Positions 56,343 to 63,993 of a stretch of 64,000 nt of DNA are shown here, one piece after another. Below the pieces are notes generated by a model. It was not told where the DNA came from. It searched no databases and worked only from the letters and a program-made list of their open reading frames with translations. The stretch comes from Aureibaculum flavum (GTDB taxonomy: Bacteria > Bacteroidota > Bacteroidia > Flavobacteriales > Flavobacteriaceae). The stretch spans positions 124,001-188,000 of the forward strand of contig NZ_JAEHFJ010000003.1 of NCBI RefSeq assembly GCF_016406085.1, in the 5' to 3' direction. Numbering within the stretch: the first letter of the stretch is position 1; each line of letters starts with the position of its first letter. Position numbers and translations under genes: made by a program.

Positions 56343-57602
56343 TTATTCTTCTTTATACAATACTTTCAGATAAACTTGCTCTATTTTAGATGAAGAAACT
56401 TCAAGAATTGTAAATTGAAAACTATCAATTTCTATTATTTCGTCTTTCTGAGGAATGTTTTCTGTTGCATCAACAATTAAGCCTCCAAGAGTCTCATAAG
56501 CATCACTTTCAGGTAGGGTCAAATTATAGGTTTCATTAATATAATCAACCTCTAAACGGGCTGAGAACTCAAACTCTCGATCATTTATCTTATTTTCTAA
56601 AAATTCAATGGTATCATGCTCATCTTCTATATCACCAAACAATTCTTCAATAATATCTTCAATAGTAATTAAACCTGAAGTACCTCCATATTCATCAATA
56701 ACAACGGCTACACTTTTTTGCTTCTTCGTTAGGTCATTTAATATATCATTAATCATCATTGTTTCCGGAATAGTCTCTATAGGAAGCAACAGCGAACGGA
56801 TTGTTTTAGGATTTTTAAACAATTCAAAAGCATGTATATAACCAATTACATCATCTAATGATTCTTTATAAACAATAATTTTCGACAATCCAGTTTCAAC
56901 AAAAAGATTTTTTAAGTTTTTAATTGTATCGGTAACATCAATAGCAACAATATCCGTTCTTGGTATCATAGCATCTCTTGCCCTAACATTATGAAAATCT
57001 AATGCATTCTGAAAAATTTGTATTTCAGAATCTACTTCTTCATCAGAAATTTCTAACTGCTCATTAATATAATCCCCTAATTCTGCCTTAGTAAATGCCA
57101 ATTGCACATCGTCTTCTTTTGTATTAAAAACTACGCGAAGTACAAAATCAGAAATAACCATTATAAAACTTGAAATAAAATAAAACAGCAAAAAGAAAAT
57201 ATAAGCGGGTATGGCAAATATTTTTAGCGTTTCATTGGAATAAATTCTAAAAATTGCTTTAGGTAAAAACTCCGCCGACACTAATATAATTAACGTAGAG
57301 ATAATAGTTTGAACCAATAAAACAACAAAATCGTTATATAAATAAGGTTCGAGGTAAGGCATTAGTAGTTCGCCCATATAATAACCGTAAACTACCAAAG
57401 CTATGTTGTTACCTACCAACATGGTTGTAATAAATTTCGAAGGATTTCCTGTTAACTTGGTCAAAACACTAGACAAAAAAGTGTCTTTTTTCTTTTCAAG
57501 CTCAATATGCATTTTATTAGCGGAAATAAAAGCAATTTCCATCCCTGAAAAGAAAGCAGATAATAAAATTGAAATGATAATTATGATAATTTGTACTTCC
57601 AA
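56343..57602 (-). CDS. CNNM/CorC-HlyC family membrane protein with CBS pair
   Basis: The 419-aa protein has a CNNM (DUF21) membrane domain of four helices (residues 1-about 150, containing FFSGMEIAFISANKMHIELEKK). A CBS pair follows (about 195-330: RDAMIPRTDIVAIDVTDTI, VVIDEYGGTSGLITIEDIIEELFGDIEDEHD), then a C-terminal transporter-associated CorC_HlyC domain ending EQVYLKVLYK. Such proteins are implicated in Mg2+ efflux/homeostasis; older annotation calls them hemolysins. GldE of flavobacteria is related, but its usual gliding-gene neighbours are absent here. Confidence 0.93.
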   Translation of the reverse strand: MEVQIIIIIISILLSAFFSGMEIAFISANKMHIELEKKKDTFLSSVLTKLTGNPSKFITTMLVGNNIALVVYGYYMGELLMPYLEPYLYNDFVVLLVQTIISTLIILVSAEFLPKAIFRIYSNETLKIFAIPAYIFFLLFYFISSFIMVISDFVLRVVFNTKEDDVQLAFTKAELGDYINEQLEISDEEVDSEIQIFQNALDFHNVRARDAMIPRTDIVAIDVTDTIKNLKNLFVETGLSKIIVYKESLDDVIGYIHAFELFKNPKTIRSLLLPIETIPETMMINDILNDLTKKQKSVAVVIDEYGGTSGLITIEDIIEELFGDIEDEHDTIEFLENKINDREFEFSARLEVDYINETYNLTLPESDAYETLGGLIVDATENIPQKDEIIEIDSFQFTILEVSSSKIEQVYLKVLYKEE

Positions 57603-57610
57603 TTTTTTAA

Positions 57611-57832
57611 TTATTTAGTTTGGTCATTTCCTTTTTGATATTGACCAGCCTCAATCTTTTTTCTAAAATGTTTTTTAAAAAAGTACATAAAGGTGGCGAG
57701 CACAGCAAATATCAATAAAAAATAGGAGTTATTTCGTTCTCCTGGTTTATTAAACCTATAAATGCCATCTACAAATAAAATAATACCAATAACTAAATAT
57801 CCGTATTCAAAAAAGCGTCTTAAATTTTTCAT
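57611..57832 (-). CDS. Small two-helix membrane protein
   Basis: A 73-aa hypothetical protein with helices at about 11-25 and 36-52 and a basic tail (FKKHFRKKIEAGQYQKGNDQTK). Located between lptC and the CNNM gene, 8 bp before the latter's ATG, where many flavobacteria have a similar small gene. No function known. Confidence 0.65.
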   Translation of the reverse strand: MKNLRRFFEYGYLVIGIILFVDGIYRFNKPGERNNSYFLLIFAVLATFMYFFKKHFRKKIEAGQYQKGNDQTK

Positions 57833-57936
57833 TATTCTCTATATAATAAACATAAAATCAGTTAACTCATTCTTTAATAATGTCTACTTCCAATTGAAAC
57901 ACCTCTAGCTCCTTTTATAACAGGAACCAATTACTA

Positions 57937-58527
57937 TTATTTAATACTATTGTCTACTACTTCGTTACTTTCATTTACATATACAATTCCGCTTGGGTTG
58001 CTCGTAATTACCTTAGATAAATCCTCATTTGATTCAAAACCAGAACCTTTTATCGAGTCTAATTTTCTGTAAAGCCTAAAAGCCTTTTCCGTATAAATAT
58101 AGTGTGTTTTTTGATCCCAAAAAAGTTGATCTGTATACAATTTACTGTTGTCTTTATGATTTATGACCACAACATTTCCTTTTACTTCAGAAATTAAGGT
58201 CTTACCATAGGTTTTCGCATAATCGCCAATTAAGGTAATAGAATCACCCAACTCATCGTAAGTAGTCACTTCTATACCTTCTGGAAACTCCTGATAGGGA
58301 TGCTCTTTTCTATTGGCAAAATCCTTCATTAATGGAGTAAGGAGTTTTGTTTGAACCATCCCAGAGTCTGTATGAATTAAATACACATCATGAGCTACAC
58401 CAATTGGTAAATTCTTTTCTGCTAAAAAATCTTGGACTTCTTTAATATTATTACCACACGAAAAAAGTTGTACTACTATAAGAATAACAGCAAAAACTTT
58501 AACACAGAAATTTACAACCTTAAACAT
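57937..58527 (-). CDS. lptC: LPS export ABC transporter periplasmic protein LptC
   Basis: The 196-aa lipoprotein-like LptC of Bacteroidetes starts MFKVVNFCVKVFAVILIVVQLFSCGNN with the lipobox LFSC. A beta-jellyroll pattern follows (AHDVYLIHTDSGMVQTKLLTPLMKDFANRKEHPYQEFPEGIEVTTYD...ISEVKGNVVVINHKDNSKLYTDQLFWDQ). This matches the conserved LptC core SGxxxxxLxxPxxxxY, FPxGi, GNVxxxn...tLxTxxLxWd. It conveys LPS from LptBFG to LptA across the periplasm. LptC in other bacteria is an inner-membrane-anchored protein; the lipoprotein form is a Bacteroidetes feature. Confidence 0.9.
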   Translation of the reverse strand: MFKVVNFCVKVFAVILIVVQLFSCGNNIKEVQDFLAEKNLPIGVAHDVYLIHTDSGMVQTKLLTPLMKDFANRKEHPYQEFPEGIEVTTYDELGDSITLIGDYAKTYGKTLISEVKGNVVVINHKDNSKLYTDQLFWDQKTHYIYTEKAFRLYRKLDSIKGSGFESNEDLSKVITSNPSGIVYVNESNEVVDNSIK

Positions 58528-58588
58528 TCGGTAAAATTACGGAATAATAACGTTCTGAAATCATTGAAATTTAAAAGACTTAAAACAT

Positions 58589-59974
58589 TTAATTCTTATA
58601 AGGATTGAAAGTAACCGTTTCATCTATCCAGCATTTAATTTCAAAGGAAGTTTTATCCTTACTCTCTTTAGAAGGAAAGCAGATAGTGCTTCTACCAGGA
58701 GCGTTCTTCGTGTACGCATCAATATACCTTTCTGCTTTTGCGGTAACGCTAGGGTCAACCTCTTTGGCTTTTTTTGCTTTGTCAGCGGCTGCAACATAAA
58801 CTAACCTTTTACTGAACTCATCATCTCCACAGCTATTTGCACTACTGGCATAAAGATTAGCTCTTAGTAAATAAGCATCACCATAACTTGGCCTAACTTC
58901 CAATGCTTTTATAGCATAACTTCGAGAAATAGATTTACTTTTTCTTTTATATAAATAAGCAATTTTCAATAAGTAGCCCGCCTTTTTATAAGGATCTTTT
59001 TCTGCATCAATACGTTTCCTTAGTTCTAACCAACCCGAAGAATTACTTTCGTTAGGAAATAAATTGTTATAAACCAATTTTGCGAAAATAGATTCATCTG
59101 CAACTTTCCATGCTTTCACCATTTTAGGATAGAGCTTATTATTTTCACAATCATTTCTATATAATCTTGTTATACCACGCTTTAACCATGTGGCATTTGT
59201 TTTATTAGTTTTATAACCAATTTTATATAATTGTATTAGTCTGTTACAATCCGCTAATGGACCATGAGTTTGGTCTAAAATGGGTTCAACTTGACTTAAA
59301 CCTCTTAAGTGAATTGTATTATTTTTTTGTTTTAACTTCTCTTTAGCTGTTAATGCTTCTCCGTTGGCTGCTTTTTCATTTAATCTATCTAATTCTACGG
59401 ACAACATATCCATTTTATGATGTACCGCATCCATTACATAATCATACGTATCAAATACTATTTGAGGATCAAAATCTTTATTTCTATCAGTTATTTCTTT
59501 AAAATAAAGCACCAAATTTTTAATACTCATTTCTATTGGATCCGCTTTGAAAGCAAGTTCTAATTTTTCAAAAACGGCATCATTTGATGTTCCTCTTTCC
59601 CTTAAAGAAATGGCCCAGTCACTGTATGCCTTAGCAGAGTTTTTTGGAAAATATTGAATTCTTTGTCTAAAAATACTATCTATTAATAGACCTGCGTTTT
59701 CCTTGTCTTCATTATAAGAATTTTCATACTTATGTTCAACTATTTTTAAACCATACGTATAAATTTGAATTGAATATTCTGGACAGTTTTTGAATGTCAA
59801 TAACCAAGGTTTATATGCTTTTCCATATTTCTTTGCTTTAGTATACTCTACAAATTCAAGTAAATTCTTCTTACAATCAAAGTTTGAATTTATTTTGGTG
59901 GTATCCTTTTGCGAAAAAACACCTTCAATTATTAATAGACTTAAGAGTATTAATAACTGAAGGTGCTTCGTCAA
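58589..59974 (-). CDS. Exported TPR-type protein, paralogue 1
   Basis: The 461-aa protein has a signal peptide (MTKHLQLLILLSLLIIEGVFSQ) and a series of helical repeats. It aligns over its whole length with the next gene (60001-61368): NFDCKKNLLEFVEYTKAKKYGKAYKPW against NLSLFHESVKAGNFDGAYDMW; FPKNSAKAYSDWAISLRERG against the same block; EVRPSYGDAYLLRANLYASSANSCGDDEFSKR near the end. The C-terminus ends with a Cys-containing segment (FEIKCWIDETVTF). In the middle, one TPR motif is weaker than in the paralogue. Function unknown; envelope location fits the neighbourhood. Confidence 0.85.
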   Translation of the reverse strand: MTKHLQLLILLSLLIIEGVFSQKDTTKINSNFDCKKNLLEFVEYTKAKKYGKAYKPWLLTFKNCPEYSIQIYTYGLKIVEHKYENSYNEDKENAGLLIDSIFRQRIQYFPKNSAKAYSDWAISLRERGTSNDAVFEKLELAFKADPIEMSIKNLVLYFKEITDRNKDFDPQIVFDTYDYVMDAVHHKMDMLSVELDRLNEKAANGEALTAKEKLKQKNNTIHLRGLSQVEPILDQTHGPLADCNRLIQLYKIGYKTNKTNATWLKRGITRLYRNDCENNKLYPKMVKAWKVADESIFAKLVYNNLFPNESNSSGWLELRKRIDAEKDPYKKAGYLLKIAYLYKRKSKSISRSYAIKALEVRPSYGDAYLLRANLYASSANSCGDDEFSKRLVYVAAADKAKKAKEVDPSVTAKAERYIDAYTKNAPGRSTICFPSKESKDKTSFEIKCWIDETVTFNPYKN

Positions 59975-60000
59975 AATTTTGTTTTTAGATTTCTATAAAT

Positions 60001-61368
60001 CTACGGAATTCTTACCGTTGTACCAATCCAACAACCTATTTTATATGAATCTCCGGATTTTTTACCTTGATTAAAAATTAACTTTTTAGAAGGAGCATTT
60101 TTTAAATAACCTCTTATAGATCTATTTGCTTTTGTTGCAATTCCTGGATCTACCGCTTTTGCTTTAGCTGCCATATTTGCTGCCGCAACATAAACCATAC
60201 GTTTGCTAAATTCATCAGTACCACAACTATTTGCACTACTACTATACAAACTCGCTATAAATAAATATGCATCACCATAACTTGGTCTTTCTTTTAAGGC
60301 CTTATAAGCATAACTTCTAGCTGTAGATTTGCCTTTATGTCTGTATTGATATGCAATACCTAACAATAATTTTGCTTTTTTAAACGGATCAGTTTCTAAA
60401 TCAATCGCCTTATTTTTATACTCCAATGCCTTTGCAGACTCACCTCGTTCTTCTAAAATACCTGCATAGAAAATATATGCATTAGCAGATGGCTCTGCAT
60501 GTACCCATGCTTCTACCATTTTAGGATAAAGCTCATCTCCCGTACATTCTTTATAATACATTCTAGATACTGCTCTCTTCAACCATTTCGCATCTGCTTT
60601 ATTAGCTTCAAAACTCTTTTTGTATAAGGGAATTAACCTTTCACAAGTTGCTACTTCACCTAGTGTTTGATCTAAAATTGGTTCCACTTGACCTAAACCT
60701 CTAAGATTAATGGCGTTGTTTTTTAACTTTAATTTTTCTTTAGAAGTTAATATTTTCCCCAAAGAGTCTTTTAACTTTAATTTATCCAACTCTTCTGATA
60801 GCATATCCATTTTTCCATTTACACCATCTAAAACATCATCGTAAGTATCAAAAACCTTTTGCGGATCAGTATCTTTATTTCTTTCTGTTACCTCTTTAAA
60901 ATAAAGAGCTAAGTTTTTTATACTCATATCCGTCGGGTCCTCTTTAAAAGCAGCTTCTAATTTTGCAAAAACATCATCATTTGAAGCTCCTCTTTCTTGT
61001 AAAGAAATAGCCCAATCACTATATACCTTAGCGGAATTTTTTGGAAAATGAACTAAACGTTTTGTATAAATTTCATCGATTAACTTGCTCGCAGCTGCTT
61101 TATCTGTACCTTTTTCATACATGTTTTCTGCTATCTTTAGACCATCAACATATATATACAAAGAAGCTTTTGGACAGTTATCGTAGCACCATTTCCACAT
61201 ATCATAAGCACCATCAAAATTACCAGCTTTTACACTTTCGTGAAACAGCGATAAATTTTGTGTGCACTTTGTCGGTTCAGCTCCCAACTTATCATCTTGT
61301 GCATAAACATTGCTCAATCCTGTTACCAGTAATAAGCCTAAAACCAAATTTGTAATTTTTCTTTCCAT
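60001..61368 (-). CDS. Exported TPR-type protein, paralogue 2
   Basis: This is a 455-aa signal-peptide-bearing protein (cleavage after YAQ) with tandem TPR-like helices. It includes a well-formed repeat NAYIFYAGILEERGESAKALEYKNKAIDLETDPF that is degraded in the 58589 paralogue. The conserved FPKNSAKVYSDWAISLQERG and SSANSCGTDEFSKRMVYVAAANMA blocks show common origin by tandem duplication. The tail IGCWIGTTVRIP mirrors the paralogue. It is upstream in the cluster, 26 bp from the second gene, so co-expressed. Could serve as a scaffold for envelope assembly (inference). Confidence 0.87.
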   Translation of the reverse strand: MERKITNLVLGLLLVTGLSNVYAQDDKLGAEPTKCTQNLSLFHESVKAGNFDGAYDMWKWCYDNCPKASLYIYVDGLKIAENMYEKGTDKAAASKLIDEIYTKRLVHFPKNSAKVYSDWAISLQERGASNDDVFAKLEAAFKEDPTDMSIKNLALYFKEVTERNKDTDPQKVFDTYDDVLDGVNGKMDMLSEELDKLKLKDSLGKILTSKEKLKLKNNAINLRGLGQVEPILDQTLGEVATCERLIPLYKKSFEANKADAKWLKRAVSRMYYKECTGDELYPKMVEAWVHAEPSANAYIFYAGILEERGESAKALEYKNKAIDLETDPFKKAKLLLGIAYQYRHKGKSTARSYAYKALKERPSYGDAYLFIASLYSSSANSCGTDEFSKRMVYVAAANMAAKAKAVDPGIATKANRSIRGYLKNAPSKKLIFNQGKKSGDSYKIGCWIGTTVRIP

Positions 61369-61411
61369 TTTAAAAGGTATTAATTAATCTTTCTACTTAT
61401 AGGTCGTCTTT

Positions 61412-62680
61412 CTATTGAATCTTACGTTTAACAAACCATCTATCATTAAGCGTTAAACCGAGGCGAAAGTTAAAATAATTTTCTTTAATAAGCGAATTAT
61501 TTATCTCTCCTCTTTTACCAAATTCAAAACCAAGGTTTAAATTTGATAATTGTTTGCCTATAGGTAACCCTACTCCAAAAGACATGCCAAGATCGTCAAC
61601 TTTATCATTATTAATTGTAATTCCAGTTTGTCTCATATTAAAACCTGCTCTATAAGTTATTCTTTCCCAGTAACTTGATATCGAATTTATTTTTGGAATA
61701 TAAAAACCTCCTACAGAAATTTTACTCATTTTATCATGACCCAATCTTGTATTATCTGCAGAACCACCATTTGTAAAATCAATTGCATTATGAAAGCTAT
61801 ATTCTATACCTGCATACCATTTATTTTCTTGCCCCAAACCAACACTTAAAATAGTATTCAAAGGTTTTTTTATATCATCATCAAAAGAGTTATTTACTAA
61901 GGTATCTCTCGGACTAATAGTTCCGTCATTAGTATTTATCAATGAAAACAATAATTCATCACCTTCATTTGATAAGTTGTTCTTAAAGTGAAAAACGGCT
62001 CCAGTTTTTAATGTCAGCTTATCGGAAACTTTAGCACTGTATTGCAGTCCTGCTTTAGCTGTAAACCCCCTTAACTCAGAGTTAGTTGTATGCAAAGTAG
62101 CTAATTGCACACCATCTCTTCTATTTAATAGTGAATTCTCAATAGTACCAAATACATAAGAAGCTTCTAAACCGATACTAACATTTTTAAGTAATTTGTA
62201 ACCAAAACCTAAAAACACTCGATTGGTACCACCACTACCTTCAAATGAATTTATTTCTGTTAAATCACCATCAGCATCTTCAAATTCTTCAGTTAAAGAA
62301 TAACCAACAGTTGTATTGGGCTGTAAACCAAAAGATACTCCTCCTTTATTCCCAATTGGAATACCTAATGCAAAATAAGACAAAGATGCAGTAGAGGCTG
62401 ACCCTTTATTTGTGCCGTCGTTTATAGATATTGATCTATTTTCACCAGCAATTGTATAGGTTGTATATTGTAAATAAGCTAACGCCGCTGGGTTTGTAAA
62501 TGTCAATTGGTATGAACTATTAAAAGCACCACCTATCTCCCCCATACTCATTTCCTCCACCGTTTTTTGAGGAGTTTCTTCGCCAATACCAAAAAAAGAA
62601 TAAGGTGAATTATTATTTTTTTGAGCAAAGCCTTTAAAAGATAATAGGATAAGTGATAATACTATAAGTTTCTTAATCAT
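61412..62680 (-). CDS. Outer-membrane beta-barrel protein (FadL/type IX plug-like)
   Basis: The 422-aa protein has a signal peptide (MIKKLIVLSLILLSFKGFAQ). An early NNNSPYSFFGIGEETPQKTVEEMSMGEIGGAF segment is typical of Bacteroidetes outer-membrane proteins of the FadL-like/OMP transport class. Fourteen or so amphipathic beta strands follow, with a C-terminal aromatic-rich strand (YFNFRLGLTLNDRWFVKRKIQ). It overlaps coaX by 4 bp (ATGA), so is translated coupled to it. Precise substrate unknown. Confidence 0.85.
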   Translation of the reverse strand: MIKKLIVLSLILLSFKGFAQKNNNSPYSFFGIGEETPQKTVEEMSMGEIGGAFNSSYQLTFTNPAALAYLQYTTYTIAGENRSISINDGTNKGSASTASLSYFALGIPIGNKGGVSFGLQPNTTVGYSLTEEFEDADGDLTEINSFEGSGGTNRVFLGFGYKLLKNVSIGLEASYVFGTIENSLLNRRDGVQLATLHTTNSELRGFTAKAGLQYSAKVSDKLTLKTGAVFHFKNNLSNEGDELLFSLINTNDGTISPRDTLVNNSFDDDIKKPLNTILSVGLGQENKWYAGIEYSFHNAIDFTNGGSADNTRLGHDKMSKISVGGFYIPKINSISSYWERITYRAGFNMRQTGITINNDKVDDLGMSFGVGLPIGKQLSNLNLGFEFGKRGEINNSLIKENYFNFRLGLTLNDRWFVKRKIQ

Positions 62681-63396
62681 TCGTTTAGATTGTATATCAA
62701 TATGCTGTTAAGTCCCTCCAATAAAAAATTTGGATTGGCAAATATGCTACTTTTTAACTTTTTAGCCAAGAAATTTGTGTCTCCTCCTGTTAAAACTACT
62801 GTTAAATTTGAAAATTCACTATTATATTGCTTTATAATTCCGTTTATTTCTTGAATAAACCCATTTAAAACTCCGGAATGGATTGAGCTATTGGTGTCCG
62901 TACCTATCAATTTATAACTAGCTTGTTCTAATAATGGTAAATTAGCAGTAAACTGATTTAGTGATTTGTACCTTAAATTAATACCTGGTGAAATTGCTCC
63001 CCCTAAATATTCAATTTTTGAATTTATAAAATCATACGTAATACAAGTACCAGAATCAATTACCAATACATTCTGCTTAGGATATTTATGGACTGCTGCA
63101 CTAGCCAATGCAATTCTGTCTACGCCTAAAGTCATTGGTGTATTATATATATTTTTAAAAGGAACGCTTGTTTTATGGTCAAGTTGTACGAATTTTTCGA
63201 ACTTTTTAAGCTCCATATCTGTCAAAATATTGGTTACAGAAGACAGAATACAATTTTTAAGGCTATATTCTTCTTGTAATTTATCAATATTTTTATTGAT
63301 ATCTTCATGGTCAGAAATCAGACTAAAAACTAGCTTATCCTGCTTAAATACAGCTAGTTTAGCTCTAGTATTTCCAATATCAATAACTAAATTCAT
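62677..63396 (-). CDS. coaX: Type III pantothenate kinase
   Basis: This is a 239-aa actin-fold kinase for the first step of CoA synthesis. It has the phosphate-1 motif MNLVIDIGNTRAKLAVF, TPMTLGVDRIALASAA, the catalytic Asp in VIDSGTCITYDF, GGAISPGINLRYKSL (Arg, substrate) and VVLTGGDTNFL (adenosine). Length and motifs are standard for CoaX; these enzymes are insensitive to CoA feedback. Leads the leftward gene group that includes the OMP and TPR genes. Confidence 0.96.
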   Translation of the reverse strand: MNLVIDIGNTRAKLAVFKQDKLVFSLISDHEDINKNIDKLQEEYSLKNCILSSVTNILTDMELKKFEKFVQLDHKTSVPFKNIYNTPMTLGVDRIALASAAVHKYPKQNVLVIDSGTCITYDFINSKIEYLGGAISPGINLRYKSLNQFTANLPLLEQASYKLIGTDTNSSIHSGVLNGFIQEINGIIKQYNSEFSNLTVVLTGGDTNFLAKKLKSSIFANPNFLLEGLNSILIYNLNE

Positions 63397-63446
63397 GGCG
63401 TGTTTTAAAGAATTGTAAAGATACGAATAGATTTTTTACGAATTTG

Positions 63447-63479
63447 TTTTGATTAGTATTAAATTAAAATTTATATTTG
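63447..63479 (+). promoter_or_regulatory. Promoter of tRNA-Phe
   Basis: TTTTG (63447-63451), 20-nt spacer, TATATTTG (63472-63479): a near-perfect Bacteroidetes housekeeping promoter about 18 bp before the tRNA. Confidence 0.85.
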
Positions 63480-63497
63480 CAACCGCTTTTAAAGCAT

Positions 63498-63570
63498 GGT
63501 GCCTTAGCTCAGTTGGTAGAGCAATGGACTGAAAATCCATGTGTCCCTGGTTCGAACCCTGGAGGCACCA
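63498..63570 (+). tRNA. tRNA-Phe (anticodon GAA)
   Basis: A 73-nt cloverleaf. The acceptor is GGTGCCT/AGGCACC with discriminator A, the D stem GCTC/GAGC, and the anticodon stem ATGGA/TCCAT with loop CTGAAAA (anticodon GAA). The T arm CCTGG-TTCGAAC-CCTGG has a U-U mismatch in the middle pair. CCA is not encoded. The final 12 nt (63559-63570) begin a 65-bp repeat that recurs at 63936. Confidence 0.96.
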
Positions 63571-63623
63571 CAAAAACCCCGAACTTAGTTTGGGGTTTTT
63601 TGTTTTTATTCAAGTTATGACAC
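63559..63623 (+). repeat. 65-bp direct repeat, copy 1 (tRNA 3' end, terminator, GIY-YIG start)
   Basis: Begins CTGGAGGCACC in the tRNA-Phe 3' end, covers the terminator, and ends at the first codons of the GIY-YIG gene. Copy 2 at 63936-64000 matches at 63 of 65 positions (T to C and G to A in the hairpin). The window ends inside copy 2, so the true repeat may be longer. Period 377 bp. Confidence 0.95.
63572..63600 (+). terminator. Terminator of tRNA-Phe
   Basis: Stem CCCCGAAC/GTTTGGGG (one G-U pair) with a TTA loop, A run before and T run after. Confidence 0.93.
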
Positions 63624-63901
63624 ACTACCTATACATAATTTATAGCAACTCTATTGACAAATATTATGTTGGAGAAACTAATAATTTAAAGGAAAGATTA
63701 ATAAAACATAATGAACATCTATATAAAAAGTCTTTTACTAAAATTGCTTCCGATTGGAATTATGCTTTAACCATGGAGTGCCAAAATAGACAAGATGCTG
63801 TATCTCTTGAGAAGTTTATTAAAAGAATGAAAAGCAAAAAGTTTATTCAAAAAATTATTTTAAAACCAGATATCCTTAAAGTTATTCTCGATAAAAAATA
63901 A
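63617..63901 (+). CDS. GIY-YIG nuclease family protein in a tRNA-linked cassette
   Basis: The 94-aa product has the GIY-YIG pair as HYLYIIYSNSIDKYYVGET. The expected Arg/His is in NLKERLIKHNEHL, and the catalytic Glu in SLEKFIKRMKSKKFIQ. It is a single-domain protein of the UPF0213/UvrC-N type. The frame stays open upstream to 63539, across the tRNA and terminator, so I use the ATG at 63617 (MTHYLYIIYS). It follows tRNA-Phe and its terminator by 17 bp and is followed by a degenerate tRNA 3' end and another identical start at 63994. It belongs to a tandem array of such genes. Confidence 0.92.
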   Translation: MTHYLYIIYSNSIDKYYVGETNNLKERLIKHNEHLYKKSFTKIASDWNYALTMECQNRQDAVSLEKFIKRMKSKKFIQKIILKPDILKVILDKK

Positions 63902-63910
63902 TCAAAATAA

Positions 63911-63947
63911 CCCTGGTTCTCCCGAAGTTTCGGGACTGGAGGCACCA
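63911..63947 (+). pseudogene. Degenerate tRNA-Phe 3' end with inserted palindrome
   Basis: CCCTGGTTC (as in the tRNA T arm) is followed by the palindrome TCCCGAAGTTTCGGGA (63920-63935) replacing GAACC, and then CTGGAGGCACCA as in the tRNA end. It lacks the acceptor 5' strand, D arm and anticodon arm, so it cannot be a functional tRNA. It lies between two GIY-YIG genes. Confidence 0.88.
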
Positions 63948-63948
63948 C

Positions 63949-63978
63949 AAAAACCCCGAACTTAGTTCGGGATTTTTT
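63949..63978 (+). terminator. Second copy of tRNA-Phe-type terminator
   Basis: CCCGAAC-TTA-GTTCGGG stem with A run before and T run after, derived by duplication from 63572-63600; here it would end transcription of the first GIY-YIG gene. Confidence 0.88.
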
Positions 63979-63993
63979 GTTTTTATTCAAGTT

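Noticed and set aside
56343-57602. GldE of the gliding machinery
   Set aside because: Domain layout is similar, but the neighbours are lptC and a PpiD-like gene rather than gliding genes, so a general CNNM protein is the safer call.
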